Below are positions 29,098 to 37,234 of a DNA stretch of 64,000 nt, in pieces; the first letter of the stretch is position 1, and every line of letters begins with the position of its first letter. The stretch is from Cordia subcordata (taxonomy: Eukaryota; Streptophyta; Magnoliopsida; Boraginales; Cordiaceae). The stretch lies in contig JAPTOF010000016.1 of the NCBI GenBank assembly GCA_028554755.1, positions 14,566,001 through 14,630,000 on the forward strand, written 5' to 3'. The notes beneath the pieces are model-generated. The model saw only the letters and a list, made by a program, of their open reading frames with translations. It ran no database searches and was not told the origin of the DNA. The position numbers were made by a program, and so were the translations under genes.

Positions 29098-30619
29098 TCA
29101 TAATGAGTTTTTGGGGCTGTTTTGCAAGTTGCTTTTGAGGGTGAGCTTTAAGTTTAAAAGGGCAATGATCCTCCATATGGCCGACCACTTTGCATTGTGA
29201 ACATTTTGTTGGCTTCCATGCATATTCCACCATGACTTTTACCTTTGAACCATTTCTAAGCTTTGGAAAAACAGCATCCGGAAGACTTTCTTCCAAATCA
29301 ACTTCAATGCAAACTCTTGCAAACTCCAAGTTCCTTCTAGATTCAATGAGAGCATCCATTTGGATTGGTTTCCCAATGAAGGAGGCTATATATCCAAGTC
29401 CTCTTTTGGAGTAGAGGCTCATTGGAACATCCCAAAGTTTAACCCAAATAGGCACTTTCTTGCAAGATAGGTTTATAAACTCCAGATTTGGTTCCCATTT
29501 TCTCAACAAAAGTGGTCTATGATTAACATGCCAAAGTTGTTGAAGTATTTTTTGGCAAAACTCTTCTTTTTCAAATTTGAAAATGTAGAGACCCTTTCCT
29601 TTCGTATGAATATCCACCCTACCAAATTTCTCTTGAGCGTTTGGGGGAGCATCAATGGACGAATTTGTGGGTTCAGAATTAATCTTCATTTCTTCATCAC
29701 AAAAATGAGGAGAAACAAGGTTACCTTGTGCATGGTGGATGCCTTTTGAAGAAGTTTTAGCGTGTTGCTCTTCCAAGTGTATAGTATTCTGATTTTCAGC
29801 ATTTGAGTGCATGGCATTCCTTGCATATGTGGCGTCCACTTCATCATAAGTGAGGTGCTGAGTTGGCTTATTTTGACCAGCAATAGGACTTTTAAGAGGA
29901 GGGAAATCCTCTTTGAAAATTTGTGGGCCAGCATTAGGGTTTGTAAATTCTGATTGCATGCTGTCACGTCTATGTTGTGCTGTCAAGCAGAGATTAGTTT
30001 GACCTGAAAAGCTGCTAACAAAATTAGGAGGGAGGTGCTTTAACCCGTGGTTAATAGCATCATTCAAAATTTTCTTTTGTCCATCGGTTAAAACTCTTTC
30101 TTCTTCAACTCCTCCTCCTTCGGCTGAAGCTTCAGCGTACAAGCTATCCAATTTATCTTGCTGACCAATAAAATTTTCTTGCTGTCCATAAGTTTTCGGA
30201 CTACAAGGGCTTGAGCAAGAAGAGCTTTGGCATGGTGAATGAAAGAGAAGCTTCGAAAGCGCCATTTCTGATTCTTTGATGCAAGGTCCAACGTCCATTT
30301 GATCCTTTGGAGATGGAGGAGTTCGAGCTTTGGAATGACTTGCAAGGCTTCGAACTAAATCAGCTTTGGCTTTGTTTTGCTTATCAATATGCTCTTTATA
30401 GAAGGATCCAGCTTCAAGAGCTTCATAGACTTCTTTGAAAACTAAACTAGAGGTTGATTGAGCATCTCCACTAGCAAGAGGTGAAGAGGCCGAATCAACC
30501 TCATTTTGAGTAGAAGATGAACCAGCTTGTGCAAAGGTGACGGAATCCATAGCTTGTTTCCTTGCATTTAGCCTTGCACTAGTTTGCGTAGGTGAAGAGA
30601 CCTTCTTCTTCTTTCCCAT
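29084..30619 (-). CDS. B9 LINE ORF1 (511-codon frame; DUF4283 truncated, CCHC present)
   Basis: ATG 30619 opens MGKKKKVSSPTQTSARLNAR, a basic nuclear-localisation-like N-terminus. It continues as ASSPLASGDAQSTSSLVFKE, the helical KEHIDKQNKAKADLVRSLAS, a Ser-rich stretch, FKEDFPPLKSPIAGQNKP and YDEVDATYARNAMHSN. At PNAQEKFGRVDIHTKGKGLY about 107 residues are missing in frame compared with B3, removing DWGGVFAEH and CLVGQFLGAPPPFFLIKNM. The rest of DUF4283 (WHVNHRPLLLRKWEPN, VPIWVKLWDVPMSLYSKRGL) and the knuckle CSQCKVVGHMEDHC are intact. The frame is lost at 29084 and continues in 29097-28780. RNA binding could be impaired by the deletion; this is inference. Confidence 0.9.
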   Translation of the reverse strand: MGKKKKVSSPTQTSARLNARKQAMDSVTFAQAGSSSTQNEVDSASSPLASGDAQSTSSLVFKEVYEALEAGSFYKEHIDKQNKAKADLVRSLASHSKARTPPSPKDQMDVGPCIKESEMALSKLLFHSPCQSSSCSSPCSPKTYGQQENFIGQQDKLDSLYAEASAEGGGVEEERVLTDGQKKILNDAINHGLKHLPPNFVSSFSGQTNLCLTAQHRRDSMQSEFTNPNAGPQIFKEDFPPLKSPIAGQNKPTQHLTYDEVDATYARNAMHSNAENQNTIHLEEQHAKTSSKGIHHAQGNLVSPHFCDEEMKINSEPTNSSIDAPPNAQEKFGRVDIHTKGKGLYIFKFEKEEFCQKILQQLWHVNHRPLLLRKWEPNLEFINLSCKKVPIWVKLWDVPMSLYSKRGLGYIASFIGKPIQMDALIESRRNLEFARVCIEVDLEESLPDAVFPKLRNGSKVKVMVEYAWKPTKCSQCKVVGHMEDHCPFKLKAHPQKQLAKQPQKLIMSGSP

Positions 30620-30824
30620 GAATGCAAGAATGGAGGAGAAAGGGGGTGTGAAAAGGTTTGAGTGTTTGGTTTCAAAGGTGAAAGATGGTGGAAATGATGG
30701 AGGATGGGCTGATTTGGTGGTGGTGGCTGGTGGAGGTGAACGTTGGGTTAGAGAGAAGGAAGAGAGAGTTCACGGTAGAGAGAGAAGGTTTTATAATTGT
30801 TGCATGGAAACCACTTGTGTGTAC
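30620..30824 (-). promoter_or_regulatory. 5' UTR of B9 with a TATA-like motif and CT initiator
   Basis: Reading the minus strand from the TSD, TTATAAAACC (30789-30798) lies directly upstream of TTCTCTCTCTACCGTGAACT. A C/A/T-rich leader (CCACCACCACC) then leads to ATG 30619. A TATA box just inside the 5' end would be an internal promoter carried by the element; this is inference from position only. Confidence 0.45.
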
Positions 30825-30841
30825 TTGAGGCACTCAACCAT
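30825..30841 (+). repeat. Target-site duplication of B9 (right copy)
   Basis: Exact repeat of 25055-25071 at the 5' end of B9. Confidence 0.93.
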
Positions 30842-31059
30842 GGTGATGAAGAGAAGAAAAATGAGGATTATTGTCCTCTTGAGGAAGAAAACATTAATGA
30901 TTCGGTTGATTTCCACCTTATTCAGAAAAATGAAGACCCTAAGAGGGATGATCTAATGGGAAATGAAGAGGTACAAGTGATCGAAACTTGTAAGGAAGAG
31001 CATGGGAGGAAGAAACATGATAATCCACATTTCTTGCCCAGTCACATGGACTTTTAGCT
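30842..31059 (+). CDS. A5 ORF1, C-terminal part after B9
   Basis: In frame with 24549-25071 across the duplicated target (FEALNH). It reads GDEEKKNEDYCPLEEENIND, an acidic region, EVQVIETCKEEHGRKKHDN, and ends LPSHMDF-stop at 31059. A 3' UTR of about 180 bp follows, then the A-tail. No ORF2 follows, confirming the type A structure. Confidence 0.75.
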
Positions 31060-31253
31060 TGTTTTATCAACTTTGATTCGTGACTTTTAATTTTGGTTTT
31101 TTCATGTATCATTTTTTGAATTTTCTTTGCTGCTTTTCTTGCCTTCAAATCTAGATTGGACTAGGATTGTTGTATCTTGAGATTTGAGGGCTTTGGGATG
31201 TATTTTTTACAAATTTGTGATAATTCAAATCTTACTTACCTCGCCAAAAAAAA

Positions 31254-31479
31254 AAATCTCTCCAAAAAACCCAAAGCCAGCCCATGATTTTTTTATCCAT
31301 GTAGTTTTCAAACCCATTCTTCCAAAAAAAGATCCAATCTTCCTAATGCTTTCAACTTGGGTGACTATGGTTTCCAAAAGACAAAAGAGATACAACTTGT
31401 GCTTATTTATCATTCTCAACACTTCCTTTTGCTTGTTAGGGGGATTAAGACCCCTAATGTTCCAGGAACTGTAATTCAT
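31254..31479 (-). pseudogene. B8 (start): LINE ORF2 endonuclease N-terminus
   Basis: ATG 31479 opens MNYSSWNIRGLNPPNKQKEV (WN-RG motif), then MINKHKLYLFCLLETIV (catalytic Glu), then GLKTTWIKKSWAGFGFFGE, where A5 is inserted. The rest of the EN resumes at about 24548. The ORF1 stop lies 26 bp inside this ORF (31454), so the two genes overlap in different frames. Confidence 0.82.
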
Positions 31480-33217
31480 TGGAATGGTTGAGAGTGGCAT
31501 TACGTCTCAATTTAACCACCATTGCGTCATTCTGAGGTTCCCCCTCGTCAGGGGCTGATTGTGGAGAAATGATATCCAATGACCCAATCTCATTTATTTC
31601 AATACCCCCTATATCGTCAAGAGATTCAAAGGTGTTCTTCTTCTCAACTTTGGATGTTGAGGGAAGATTGCTTGGTGACATCTTTTCTTTTCCTTTTGCA
31701 TTTGTTGCTGCCTTTGTTGCTGCTAAGTTTTCATTGTCAACAACCTCATTCCTCAAAGGGGCCTTCTTTCTTCCAACCTCTTGCCATTCAAACTTTGATT
31801 TAGGGACTGGATGTTTATAATATCCCTTGGGGTGTAATGGTTGGGATTGAGGCTTGGGCTTTAATGGACAAATTTTCTCCATATGGCCGCCCATTTTGCA
31901 ACTTAGACATTTCATTGGCTTCCACGCATATTCCATTTCCACCTTAGTTTTTGATCCATCTTTGAGTTTTGGATATACCATATTCGGAAGATTCTCTTCC
32001 AAATTAACTTCAACACACACTCTGGCAAATTCCAAGTTCCTCTTTGAATCTGTGAGAGCATCCATTTGAATAGGTCTCTCTCTGAATGATGCCACATAAC
32101 CTAATACCTGTTTAAAATAAAGACTCATTCGGACATTCCAAAGTTTAATCCAAATGGGAACTTTTTTGCATGAGACATTGATGAACTCAAGATCAGGCTC
32201 CCATTTCGTCAACAAAAAGGGCCTATTATTGACATGCCATAGTTGTTGGAGCACTTGTTGACAGCATTCTTCTTTTTCAAATTTAAACACAAATAGACCC
32301 TTCCCTTTGGTAAAAATTTTGACCTTTCCAAATCTCCACCACGCATATTCAACCATGTTCCTAATGAGAAATAGAGGAGAGGGAGCTCCAAGAAATTGAC
32401 CAACTAAACAATGTGTCCAAAAACTATTTCCTTCTTCATAAAGATCCTCGGGTGGGTCATCAACAATTCTATTACCATCAATGATATTAAATTTGTGCTC
32501 TTCTTCAAATCTAAGATTAGTAGCCATGTGCTCAGCAAAAATACCTCCCCAATCTGAAGATAGAGCATTAGGGGTTGGAACATACCTTACTTTTGATGGT
32601 TTCTTCCAAGGGTTTTGGTTTGGTTGACCTTGAGCTCTCCTTGCCCAATTATGAGCTTCTTGTCCATGTCCCATGTGCTTTTGGGTGGATGATGGTTGAA
32701 TTGGCTGATTTGAATCTTTTACCACGTTGACAATTTTAGTTAAGGTGGCATCCAAGTCAGCAATTGAGTGGGCCTGATTCTCTTCATTAATTCTAGCTGG
32801 AGACTTTGTTTGAAAGATTGTGCTGAGAGGGGGAAATGTTTCCATTTCAGCATGTGCTTCTTTGTTTGAATTATGAAGCTCACGTGGGGATTGAACTTTT
32901 GCTTGGTGAGTTGTTGAGTGAAGAGTAGCTTGGGCAGAAAAAGTACACATGTTGTTGGGCAAAGTACATTGCTTATCGAGCAAAGCTTGTAAGACCCATC
33001 CTTGCTTAAGTTTTTGTCCATTGGACAAATGAGTTGTTTGTTCTCTTTCTTCTTCTTCATTCGAACCTCCATTGTTATGAAAAAAAGTTTCTTCAATTGT
33101 GTCATTTAGCTTGTGAGGGCTACTAGGACTAGAAGAAGGGGAGCTACCAATAGGGGAGTGGAAAAAGTACTTGGCGAGCTCCATTTCCATCTCTTTAATG
33201 TAAGGGCCTGTATCCAT
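31454..33217 (-). CDS. B8 LINE ORF1 (587-codon frame; DUF4283 and CCHC complete)
   Basis: This is the most complete ORF1 in the window. The frame starts within the Ser-rich region (MELAKYFFHSPIGSSPSSSP) and continues through METFPPLSTIFQTKSPARIN and SSDWGGIFAEHMATNLRFEE. The DUF4283 core is at about residues 240-400 (HCLVGQFLGAPSPLFLIRNM, FGKVKIFTKGKGLFVFKF, LQQLWHVNNRPFLLTKWEP, VPIWIKLWNVRMSLYFKQVL, KRNLEFARVCVEVNLEENLP). The knuckle is CLSCKMGGHMEKIC. A Lys/Ser-rich tail ends NATLNHSNELQFLEH-stop, overlapping ORF2 by 26 bp. The true start is ATG 33549 in another frame; one frameshift near 33240 separates the parts. Apart from that shift the protein looks complete (about 700 residues). Confidence 0.9.
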   Translation of the reverse strand: MDTGPYIKEMEMELAKYFFHSPIGSSPSSSPSSPHKLNDTIEETFFHNNGGSNEEEEREQTTHLSNGQKLKQGWVLQALLDKQCTLPNNMCTFSAQATLHSTTHQAKVQSPRELHNSNKEAHAEMETFPPLSTIFQTKSPARINEENQAHSIADLDATLTKIVNVVKDSNQPIQPSSTQKHMGHGQEAHNWARRAQGQPNQNPWKKPSKVRYVPTPNALSSDWGGIFAEHMATNLRFEEEHKFNIIDGNRIVDDPPEDLYEEGNSFWTHCLVGQFLGAPSPLFLIRNMVEYAWWRFGKVKIFTKGKGLFVFKFEKEECCQQVLQQLWHVNNRPFLLTKWEPDLEFINVSCKKVPIWIKLWNVRMSLYFKQVLGYVASFRERPIQMDALTDSKRNLEFARVCVEVNLEENLPNMVYPKLKDGSKTKVEMEYAWKPMKCLSCKMGGHMEKICPLKPKPQSQPLHPKGYYKHPVPKSKFEWQEVGRKKAPLRNEVVDNENLAATKAATNAKGKEKMSPSNLPSTSKVEKKNTFESLDDIGGIEINEIGSLDIISPQSAPDEGEPQNDAMVVKLRRNATLNHSNELQFLEH

Positions 33218-33549
33218 TTTAGAGTTAGGAGATGGAGGGACCTAGAACAAGTTTGAAGAGTGAGGTGTTTGACAAGATTGGCTTTGGCTTTGCTTTGAGC
33301 TTCAAGGTGTTCCTTGAAAAAGTGACCAGATTCTAGAGCATCAAAAACTTCCTTTAGCTCCTTGCTAGAGGTGGAAGAAGCATCTTCATTCACGCAGAAT
33401 GGAAAAGAACAGGCTGAGTCCACCTCATCAATTTTGTCTTGGACCAAGCTAGCATGGGATGAATATCTATTGGCATTCCTTTTAGCCGAAAGACGAGCAA
33501 TTTGCCTAGTAAAGGAAGAACTCTTCTTCTTTCTACCAATGAAATCCAA
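33218..33549 (-). pseudogene. B8 ORF1 N-terminus (frame before the frameshift)
   Basis: ATG 33549 opens MDFIGRKKKSSSFTRQIARL, a basic start slightly longer than the usual MGKKKK. It continues with ASSTSSKELKEVFDALESGH and FFKEHLEAQSKAKANLVKHL, matching the B9 N-terminus. The frame then diverges (TLQTCSRSLHLLT). The continuation is the 33217-31454 frame, so a single indel near 33240 broke an otherwise intact ORF1. Confidence 0.85.
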
Positions 33550-33685
33550 AAAAGTTGGGGCGTGGGGACATGTTTGATGAAGTGCTTGGGTTTAGTGTAT
33601 AGGTAGAATATGGTGGAGAAAGGTGGTGTGATGATGGCCAAGTGGAAGAAGTTTAGTGAGAGGGGACAGCATTTCGATTTTGATA
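33550..33685 (-). promoter_or_regulatory. 5' UTR of B8
   Basis: On the minus strand from about 33685: AAAATCGAAATGCTGTCCCC followed by a C/T- and A-rich leader to ATG 33549. GAAATGCTGTCCCC resembles the end of the 5' motif AGAAAATGCTCTCCCC of A2, without the CTCTCTCT part, so the first bases of the element may be missing. Confidence 0.4.
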
Positions 33686-34098
33686 TGTATTCAAAGTTTC
33701 CATGATACAATTAATAGATTCCAAGTTGCCGTTTCAAAAAATGAAAAGATTATCCGCAAAACAAATATAATTCAACTTTAGCTTTGCACATTTGGGATGG
33801 AATCCAAATTTTGAATTGTAAGCCAACTTGTTGAGCATAGATGAGAGAACTTCCATATACATGACGAAAATATAGGGGGAAAGGGGGTCACCTTGCCTAA
33901 TGCCACTTGCTCATTTGAAATATCTCTCAAGGCTTCAATTAATGAAGATGGAGAAACTAGGTGTAGCAATACAAGCCATAATCCACTTCACAAAAGTGTT
34001 TTGGAAGCCAAAAGCATGGAAAGTAACTTCAATAAAATTCCAACTAAGTGAGTCAAAAGCCTTCATAAAATGAGAGAGGGTTGACCTGGTACTAGAAT
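33686..34098 (-). pseudogene. B10: LINE ORF2 RT palm fragment
   Basis: Minus strand: HFMKAFDSLSWNFIEVTFHA, VKWIMACIATPSFSIFIN, then in another frame GDPLSPYIFVMYMEVLSSML-like sequence. SKFGFHPKC and FADNLFIF follow (FADD with Asp to Asn in the second Asp), and it ends at NLESINCIMETLN, where B8 begins. Frameshifts occur near 33960. Both ends are truncated. Confidence 0.7.
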
Positions 34099-35113
34099 CT
34101 AACTTGGCTGCCATTTCATGAGGGCATAGTGAGTTGGAAGGTTGACTCAAATTTGTACGGCCTGACCGAGCAAGCAAGGGAGGAAATGAGCTTCATAACC
34201 ACTAACGTTATTAATATTAGCTTCATCAAACATCTAAACCAAGTTATTTAGTGGATAAAGCTTTTTCCCAGCAGCTACATCATCCTTCGGTTTGGACCAA
34301 AGGCCTGCATCTAAGGTAGAAAAGTCCACATTTAATGCCTTGTGATGAGTTGTTGACTTCTGAGCATTGGAGGTCGAATAGGAGTACTTTTGAGCTGAAA
34401 AAGAATCTGCCTTGTGGTTATTAGCAACTGAAAAAGAGCATGGACCGTCGGGTAATGTTTGACAAGCCATTTCTTCCCTAACCAAGCCATTTAAAAGAGT
34501 TTCTGAAGCTAATCCTTAAACATTTGATGGTGATTAGCATATGTGGATGTAAAAACATTCTTCTCCATGCCACAAGGATCATTTTGAGCACCACATTCAC
34601 CACTTTTTGCTTCGAAAGAGTATGACCCAAAAAGAGTTTTTGCTTTGAGACTCGAGAAAGATGGTGGAGAAACAGCCATTGCTGATTGGTGTTCAAGCTC
34701 AAGAAGCAAAGGTTCATCAAGCTTATCACACACCTCATTAGGAAGCAAATCATTACCAGCAAGCATGTTTTTAGCGTCAAAACCCGAACTAGCTGAACTA
34801 CCACGTACAGAAGCTCTAGATTTTGAAATAGGAGTGTTCTTACATGCTAAGCTTTGCACTAATTCACATTTTGCATTATCAAGATTCCTTTCAAGCTATG
34901 AACACTAGAAGAGGGAGAAAGCTTAGCTGAGCTAGAATGCCTTTCATAAGAGCTTGTCATGACTTTGTTAATGGTGTCACAAGAATTTTTGAGTTCCATA
35001 ATATAATCCAAAGTGAAATCTTCTTCTTCTTCATAATTGCAAAGTTCAGATTTGGAAACAAGTCTTGCACTTTTTCTTGTCTTGGAAACACTAGATCTTT
35101 TCTTTTTACCCAT
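34099..35113 (-). pseudogene. A6: LINE ORF1 N-terminal half (type A), broken
   Basis: ATG 35113 opens MGKKKRSSVSKTRKSARLVS, almost identical to A2 and A3. LDYIMELKNSCDTIN and SSSAKLSPSSSVHSLKGIL follow. Frames 34859-34509 and 34485-34234 continue the Ser- and Asn-rich N-terminal region (SPPSFSSLKAKTLFGSYSF, HHKALNVDFSTLDAGLW). DUF4283 and CCHC are not reached; the copy stops near 34099 against RT fragment B10. About 34099-34230 has no confident match beyond being the likely continuation of this variable region. Confidence 0.65.
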
Positions 35114-35182
35114 GATTGCGTGAAGTTTGGGATCACTATGAAGTAGGATAATAAGAGAGAGCAATTTTTCTAGAGAGAGACA
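35114..35182 (-). promoter_or_regulatory. 5' UTR of A6 with the conserved CT motif
   Basis: Minus strand: CTGTCTCTCTCTAGAAAAAT followed by TGCTCTCTC (35155-35182), about 45 bp before ATG 35113. It marks the 5' end of A6 against the plus-strand ORF2 host B11. Confidence 0.5.
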
Positions 35183-35477
35183 GTTTTGTTACCCTCTATG
35201 AGCATTTTGCTTTTGGAACATTAAAGGACTCAATTCCCTTAACAAACAAAAAGAAGTCATGTTGTTGATAAATAAGCACAATTTGGATATTTTTTGTCTT
35301 TTGGAAAATAAAGTGATCAGCAATGAAAGCATCAATCATATTGGTTCCCGTTTTGATGAACTTGGTTTTGCAAATCATTTGGATGATTTTGTCAAAGGGC
35401 GGGTTTGGCTTTTTTGGAAGAAAAATATTAAAGCAACTTTTGTGGATTCATGTGATCAACCCCTTCTCTTTAACTTT
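35183..35477 (+). pseudogene. B11 (part 1): LINE ORF2 endonuclease N-terminus
   Basis: ATGA at 35198-35201 probably is the ORF1/ORF2 overlap. With a one-base shift it reads AFCFWNIKGLNSLNKQKEV, then LLINKHNLDIFCLLENKVIS (catalytic Glu), GFANHLDDFVKGRVWLFWKK and DSCDQPLLFNF. A7 is inserted at FNF (35478). Reading resumes at 35981 as DNHIHR. Confidence 0.78.
35468..35477 (+). repeat. Target-site duplication of A7 (left copy)
   Basis: CTTTAACTTT is repeated at 35971-35980. It is short (10 bp), but the host reading frame joins across it. Confidence 0.75.
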
Positions 35478-35970
35478 TTTTGTGGAGTAAGTAAGATTTC
35501 ATTAATCGCAAATGTGGTACATGCCATCCAAACCCCTCAAACTAAAATTAGAACAATACAAATCAAAGCAAAGTTTGAGGGGTGAAAATTGTAAAGCTAT
35601 GGAGAGAAACTCCCAACATCAAAACAACAAAAAAAACAAACACAAAAAGAAAAGAAAATCAGCAAAATCAATCATGCGTCATGGCCAATAGGTGGGGTAT
35701 GAGGTCTTCCATGATCAAAAATAAGCTCCCCATTCCCAGCCTCACTATGACTAGCCATATGCTCCAAATCAATCTTGTCAGATCCCATTGCTTGGACCCT
35801 CTCTTGTGCATCACAATCTTTATCATTTTCAAAATTAACCCATGCTTCATTGAGACATTCTCATCATCATTAAGAACTGTAAATCTATTGCAATTTATGG
35901 TGTTTTTTGATGTTGGGCCCGAAGATCCATTGTTTTCTTTAGAAGCAAGATGATCTCTAGACTTGACTCC
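35478..35970 (-). mobile_element. A7: 0.49-kb 5'-truncated ORF1-only LINE
   Basis: The T-run 35475-35481 and GTGGAGTAAGTAAGATTTC mark the 3' end. The 3' UTR and ORF1 C-terminus follow on the minus strand. By eye it is about 97% identical to 3130-3631 of A2. It keeps the ancestral ORF1 stop (GHDA-TGA) that A2 has lost. Flanked by a 10-bp TSD in the B11 endonuclease. Confidence 0.85.
35676..35970 (-). pseudogene. LINE ORF1 C-terminus of A7
   Basis: Minus strand: SRDHLASKENNGSSGPTSKN and CNRFTVLNDDENVS, a frameshift near 35850 (one A missing against A2), then EAWVNFENDKDCDAQERVQA-like sequence and HGRPHTPPIGHDA-stop at about 35676. Only the acidic C-terminal tail is present. Confidence 0.7.
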
Positions 35971-35980
35971 CTTTAACTTT
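35971..35980 (+). repeat. Target-site duplication of A7 (right copy)
   Basis: Repeat of 35468-35477. Confidence 0.75.
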
Positions 35981-36784
35981 GATAATCACATTCATAGGTT
36001 CTTTTGTGTTGTATTCATCTATGGCCGCAATGAAGCATAAAAAAGAAGCAGACTTTGGAGCAAGCTTGAAATTTGGTGTGCTTGGTGTTCTGATAGTGAT
36101 CTTTGTATCTTGGGTGATTTTAATGAAGTCTTGCATTGCGGAGACAAGTCAAATTCCACACCCATTCCAAAAAGTGCTTAGGACTTTCAAAACCTTATGG
36201 CAAAAAACCAACTTACAAGAAGCCAAAGTCCACGGGCCACACTTCACTTGGACAAACAAAAGCAAGGATTATTTCTTGGCAAGCAAACTTGATAGGGCAT
36301 TGATGAATGGTAAATGGATTCAAAACTATCAACACTCTCTCTTATTGGTGGAATGTCTAGGTTTCTCAAAACCATTGCCCGCTTATCATGCATACTTGCA
36401 AGGCTTGGATTTCTTCTCCCAAACACTTCAAGTTCTATAATACTTGGACCACCCACTTGGATTTTTTGAAGATTGTTGAAAAACATTGCAGCACATGAGT
36501 ATTAGGTACTCCAATGTTCATTCCCTACCAAAAGCAAAATCTCTCAAGCTTGCCCTCAAAACTTTTGATAAGAAGTACTTTGCTTGCATTCCTAATGCCA
36601 TCAAGGAGCTAAGAGAGGAACTCAAAAATGTCCAGCATGCTATCCTCAATGGTGAGCTTCATAATTCTCTCATTGATAAAGAGAGGAGCATTTTGGTAAA
36701 ATGGAGGAACTTGATGCACAACATAGAGTGATTCTCTAACAAAAATCAAGGCTTTCCTGGATCAAAGAAGGGGATACAAACTCT
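35981..36784 (+). pseudogene. B11 (part 2): LINE ORF2 endonuclease C-half and linker
   Basis: Plus strand: VVFIYGRNEA-stop-KRSRLW, LEIWCAWCSDSDLCILGDFN (EN motif), EVLHCGDKSNSTPIPKSA, GPHFTWTNKSKDYFLASKLD-like blocks, then the linker LALKTFDKKYFACIPNAIKE, LREELKNVQHAILNGELHNS and SRLSWIKEGDTNS. Multiple frameshifts and stops are present. The insertion of A8 at 36785 interrupts the block EGDTNxKFFHN, which resumes at 39891. Confidence 0.75.
36771..36784 (+). repeat. Target-site duplication of A8 (left copy)
   Basis: GGGATACAAACTCT is repeated exactly at 39877-39890, and the ORF2 reading EGDTNS/KFFHN joins across it. Confidence 0.9.
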
Positions 36785-36983
36785 TAAGGTTTTTTTTTTG
36801 CGTGTTAAGTAAGAGTTTTATAAATCACAATTTGTACAAGGTACATATCATAACCCCTTAAGCCAAGGATATAACATTTCAATACAAAGTTGGCTTAAGG
36901 GGTAAAGAAATCAAAAGAAAACCATCAATAGAAAGTTAAAAAGAAACAATTTCAAAAAAATGACAACATCAAGAAAATAAAAG

Positions 36984-36996
36984 GGGAACAACTCAA
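36984..36996 (+). repeat. Target-site duplication of the SINE (left copy)
   Basis: GGGAACAACTCAA is repeated exactly at 37235-37247. Confidence 0.9.
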
Positions 36997-37234
36997 CCCC
37001 AAGGGGTTGGTCTAGTGGTGCGAACCTGGGAATAAGCTTTGCGAGGTCCCGGGTTCGATTCTCACTGCTAGCATTCCTTGGGGCCACCCACTTGGCTTTG
37101 TCAGTCTTACCCGGTGCATGGGTCTTGTGGGGTGGTTCATGTACCCGAAGGTTTTCCAACTAGTGGTCGGGCTCCGCCGGTTTTCGGTGGTCGGGCTCCG
37201 CTCAGTTGGCTTCCTCCGTTATCAAAAAAAAAAA
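36997..37234 (+). mobile_element. tRNA-derived SINE
   Basis: A 238-bp element is flanked by an exact 13-bp TSD (36984-36996 and 37235-37247) and ends in an A11 tail after CCGTTATC. The head carries RNA polymerase III promoter boxes: A box TGGTCTAGTGG (37008-37018) and B box GGTTCGATTCT (37052-37062), about 33 bp apart as in tRNA genes. The body is much more GC-rich than its surroundings and includes a repeated GTGGTCGGGCTCCG (37164 and 37188). It is transcribed by Pol III and moved by LINE proteins in trans in known SINEs. I cannot assign the SINE family by eye. It is not a tRNA gene because no acceptor stem closes. Confidence 0.9.
37008..37062 (+). promoter_or_regulatory. Internal Pol III promoter (A and B boxes) of the SINE
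   Basis: A box at 37008-37018 and B box at 37052-37062, fitting the consensus TRGYNNARNGG and GGTTCGANTCC with a one-base mismatch at the end of B. Confidence 0.8.

Larger units (their letters stand above)
25072..30824 (-). mobile_element. B9: near-complete two-ORF LINE
   Basis: A 5.75-kb minus-strand element has an exact 17-bp TSD (25055-25071 and 30825-30841). It carries a 5' UTR (30824-30620), ORF1 (30619-28780), ORF2 (28783-25153), a short 3' UTR and a short A-tail after CCAATCTTACTTGCCCCGC. It is the innermost element of a three-level nest (B8, then A5, then B9) and therefore the youngest of the three. Lesions are few: a frameshift in ORF1 near 29090, an in-frame ORF1 deletion, frameshifts near 26560 and 26390, and a 43-bp duplication at 26097. 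Confidence 0.93.
24549..31253 (+). mobile_element. A5: 5'-truncated ORF1-only LINE split by B9
   Basis: This plus-strand type A copy enters at the DUF4283 segment, SLIT(R)RG-like at about 24550. It is interrupted at 25071 by B9 and resumes at 30842 with the rest of ORF1, a 3' UTR and an A-tail at 31243-31253 after CTTACTTACCTCGCC. It interrupts ORF2 of B8. I found no clear TSD; a small deletion of the B8 endonuclease codons at the site is likely. With B9 removed it is about 0.95 kb. Confidence 0.75.

Noticed and set aside
30537..30956. A plus-strand 139-codon ORF overlapping the 5' UTR of B9
   Set aside because: It is antisense to the B9 leader and ORF1 start and crosses the TSD into A5; there is no independent support.
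34099..34230. Possible unknown gene between A6 and B10
   Set aside because: Only short frames with stops; most simply the decayed continuation of the variable N-terminal half of ORF1.
37008..37082. A tRNA gene
   Set aside because: A and B boxes are present but there is no closing acceptor stem, and the sequence is the head of a 238-bp element with poly(A) and TSD, so it is a SINE.
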